The notes beneath the pieces were generated by a model, which ran no database searches, was not told the DNA's origin, and worked only from the letters and a program-made list of their open reading frames with translations. Positions 61,555 through 64,000 of a DNA stretch of 64,000 nt are shown piece by piece; the stretch's first letter is position 1; every line of letters starts with the position of its first letter. The DNA comes from Chytridium lagenaria (Eukaryota > Chytridiomycota > Chytridiomycetes > Chytridiales > Chytridiaceae), in assembly GCA_025449115.1 (NCBI GenBank), contig JAHLKC010000072.1:62001-126000 (forward strand). The letters are read 5' to 3'. A program made the position numbers and the translations under genes.

Positions 61555-62225
61555 TTTGCAGCTTCAAAAGGCCTCTTCTTCACAGATTCAGTTTTTTCTA
61601 TCCCGTTTTCATTCTGATTCTTATGTCTTTTAGCATTGCATACATTATCTTTTTAAAAAAATTATATAAAGTATACGTAAAATCATGTTTTATTTTTACA
61701 AATGACTCGATTCCAAACTGCTTCAACCCGTTGCAACTTCCGCGATGCTTTCACCTGTTGTTTTCATTCCAATGGAATCCATCACGAGACTGGCAGCAGA
61801 GTATAAGTAGGCGCGTGTCCTATAACGTGCTCTTATTGACATGTTATAAGTTCATTACACTGATATCACCTTCCACCCACAGAAAGTTCTCGTGAAGCGA
61901 CACGAATTATATCAAGCTTCCTCCATTACCTCTAGGTCAATAGACTTGGCGTAAAAAAATCCATTTCGTTTCGTTTGATCGTTGTAATAGATACAGTTCG
62001 TCTTTTTGGTATCCCGTGCGTTTTTCGATGCTTTTGACTCTTTGTTCTCTTTTGTCGACGCCTCTTGTTGAGTGTCCTTGAATAAAGTATCCGCACCCTG
62101 CCCTTCTGTAAAGTTGTTTAAGTTTGTCCAAAAGCTCTTGTGCAATCATCCGTGTTATCCAATCCAGCGCCCAGTCAATGGCCCATGACCGAGCCGTCAG
62201 GCGTACGACTTGACAAGAAGCTCGT
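61555..62225. other. Intergenic
   Basis: AT-rich 3' flank of one secreted repeat gene and upstream region of the next. Minus-strand frames at 61.9-62.15 kb have no recognised domain. Confidence 0.45.
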
Positions 62226-62231
62226 TATAAA
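62226..62231 (+). promoter_or_regulatory. TATA box of Tyr/Pro-rich repeat protein gene
   Basis: TATAAA, about 71 bp upstream of the ATG at 62297. Confidence 0.55.
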
Positions 62232-62296
62232 CAGCAATGCTGTTTACTCCCTCTTTCATTTCATAAAAAAAAAAAAAAAGATCATTAACGAAAACC

Positions 62297-64000
62297 ATGC
62301 TCCAATCCTACAAGACGACCACCATGAACGCTGTTGTTGTGTTTCTATGCATTGCCGTGAGCACGATAACAAAGATGGTTAGTACATGAATTCATCTTTA
62401 TTTTCTTGTACATGTACTGGGCATAAAGCTAACAACATCTCTTATTTACAAAAGGTGGATGCAGCTCCCGTTCATAGGGTGAGGTATTATGGTTCTGGTC
62501 CAATTGTTGCTCCTGATCGGCCGGTCTACGTCACCACAGACTTGGATGAAGAATCTTATGATCCTCTTCCCCCCACCACTCCTGCCGCGCCTTTCACCAC
62601 CACAGTCCAAGATCCTGTCCGCTACACTACGCGGCCCGTTTACACCACGCCCACTTACAAAGACCCCGTTCCCGTTCCCACTACCAAAGTCCAAGGTTCT
62701 GGCTCCTCGTCCAAAACTTACGATCTCAGTAATCTTCCCGTACTTAAGACCACCACCGCGCGTATCACCACCATTGCCCATGTCCTATCGTCACCACGTA
62801 CTTTGCTGGAGAGCCTTACGAGCCCGTTCCCACCACCACGGCCCAAGGTCCTGTCTACACCACGTATTTTGTTGGAGAGCCTTACGAACCCGTTCCCACC
62901 AGTACCACAGCCCAAGGTCCTGTTGACACCACGTACTTTGTTGGAGAGCCTTACGAGCCCGTTCCCACCACCACAGCCCAAGGTCCTGTTGACACCACGT
63001 ACTTTGCTGGAGAGCCTTACGAGCCCGTTCCCACCACCACAGCCCAAGGTCCTGTTGACACCACGTACTTTGCTGGAGAGCCTTACGAGCCCGTTCCCAC
63101 CACCACAGCCCAAGGTCCTGTTGACACCACGTACTTTGCTGGAGAGCCTTACGAGCCCGTTCCCACCACCACAGCCCAAGGTCCTGTTGACACCACGTAC
63201 TTTGCTGGAGAGCCTTACGAGCCCGTTCCCACCACCACAGCCCAAGGTCCTGTTGACACCACGTACTTTGCTGGAGAGCCTTACGAGCCCGTTCCCACCA
63301 CCACTGCCCAAGGTCCTGTCTACACCACGTATTTTGTTGGAGAGCCTTACGAACCCGTTCCCACCACCACAGCCCAAGGTTCTGTCTACACCAGTACGTA
63401 CTTTGTTGGAGAGCCTTACGAACCCGTTCCCACCACCACAGCCCAAGGTCCTGTCTACACCAGTACGTACTTTGTTGGAGAGCCTTACGAACCCGTTCCC
63501 ACCACCACAGCCCAAGTCCTGTTCCCACCACGTACTTTGTTGGAGAGCCTTACGAACCCGTTCCCACCACCACAGCCCAAGGTCCTGTTCACACTACGTA
63601 CTTTGTTGGAGAGCCTTACGAGCCCGTTCCCACCACCACTAGTGCAGCGCTCACTGCCACCACAGCTGTATCGATTCCAGGTCCTGTCTACACCGATGGA
63701 GCTGAACCTTACGATCCCCTTCCCACCACCACTAGTGCAGCGCTCACTGCCACCACAGCTGTATCGATTCCAGGTCCTGTCTACACCGATGGAGCTGAAC
63801 CTTACGATCCCCTTCCCACCACCACTAGTGCAGCGCTCACTGCCACCACAGCTGTATCGATTCCAGTCCTGTCTACACCGATGGAGCTGAACCTTACGAT
63901 CCCCTTCCCGTCACAACTACTACCGCACCTATCACCACCATAGTCCAAGGTCCTGTCTACACCGATGGAGCTGAGCCTTATGATCCCCTTCCCGTCACAA
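62297..64000 (+). CDS. Secreted Tyr/Pro/Glu-rich tandem-repeat protein (runs off right edge)
   Basis: Exon 1 (62297-62377) encodes MLQSYKTTTMNAVVVFLCIA then VSTITKM; the second Met is an equally good start. A phase-0 intron (62378-62454, branch-like GCTAAC) follows, and exon 2 begins VDAAPVHRVRYYGSGPIVAP. After ~100 residues come about 12 units of 22 residues with the core TTYF[AV]GEPYEPVPTTTAQG then PVD or PVY, and from 63680 units of 31 residues with YTDGAEPYDPLPTTTSAALT. The reading frame flips where GG is reduced to G before TCCT near 62783, 63515 and 63866; in adjacent copies the same site reads GGTCCT. EPYEP and YDPLP repeats rich in Tyr suggest a cross-linkable matrix protein (inference). 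Confidence 0.75.
62790..64000. repeat. 66-bp then 93-bp coding tandem repeats
   Basis: A 66-bp unit (GGAGAGCCTTACGAGCCCGT core) repeats from about 62,790 to 63,640. A 93-bp unit (GTCCTGTCTACACCGATGGA core) starts at 63,681, recurs at 63,774 and 63,866, and continues toward the edge in shorter form. Confidence 0.88.

Noticed and set aside
62718..63531. Long minus-strand open frames across the 62-64 kb repeat array
   Set aside because: They are antisense shadows of a 66-bp repeat with no stop in several frames. The plus strand has the TATA box, signal exon and intron.

Overview
This is a eukaryotic nuclear window, about 64 kb with some 18 protein genes on both strands. It has short GT-AG introns, often with a CTAAC/CTAAT-like branch site before the acceptor, many TATA boxes, and abundant simple-sequence and homopolymer tracts. 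The gene set points to a fungus, probably an early-diverging (chytrid-like) one: a caleosin, a SNF5 with a C-terminal GATA finger, a TALE homeodomain protein, a membrane SH3 protein, S10 carboxypeptidase, ABCG half transporter, VWA8 and a TIR-domain protein. Lineage is inferred from gene content only.

Layout. 1-0.6 kb: 5' part of an Asn/Gln/Thr-rich protein (-). 1.0-3.5 kb: S10 serine carboxypeptidase (-). 5.2-6.2 kb: an unrecognised, poorly resolved coding stretch. 7.7 kb: a 35-residue secreted peptide. 9.0-11.7 kb: ABCG half transporter (+). 13.1-15.2 kb: Pro/Thr-rich secreted repeat protein (-). 16.8-19.4 kb: SNF5-GATA chromatin remodeller subunit (-). 20.1-21.4 kb: MBD4-type DNA glycosylase (-). 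21.6-22.9 kb: caleosin (+). 23.3-24.4 kb: peroxisomal enoyl-CoA isomerase/hydratase (-). 24.9-27.2 kb: F-box/ankyrin protein (+). 27.5-31.4 kb: helical-repeat, TIR and coiled-coil protein (+). 31.9-39.2 kb: VWA8 AAA+ ATPase (-). 39.8-41.0 kb: membrane SH3 protein (+). 42.2-44.3 kb: class III alcohol dehydrogenase (-). 44.8-49.4 kb: twelve-TM membrane protein (+). 50.3-52.2 kb: TALE homeodomain protein (-). 53.9-59.6 kb: ankyrin-HECT ubiquitin ligase (+). 60.1-61.6 kb and 62.3-64 kb: two secreted tandem-repeat proteins (+).

Themes. Four secreted-protein genes share one plan: a TATA box, a short exon holding only the signal peptide, a phase-0 intron, then a mature part opening with x-[Q/N/D]-A-[V/L/A]-P. 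Three of them continue into tandem repeats, which looks like a dispersed family of extracellular or wall proteins. The caleosin and the PTS1-bearing isomerase sit tail to tail and both touch lipid metabolism. The TIR protein, with an N-terminal helical array and the conserved Glu of NAD-cleaving TIR domains, is the best candidate for an undescribed signalling or immunity component.

Caveat. Many conserved genes (S10, ABCG, ADH, HECT, homeobox, VWA8, TIR) are readable only across single-base frameshifts. Most that can be pinned down are missing bases in short homopolymers. The tandem repeats act as an internal control, because near-identical copies differ by single-base gains or losses. I therefore read most breaks as assembly indels, not pseudogenes. 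Exon boundaries given are by eye.
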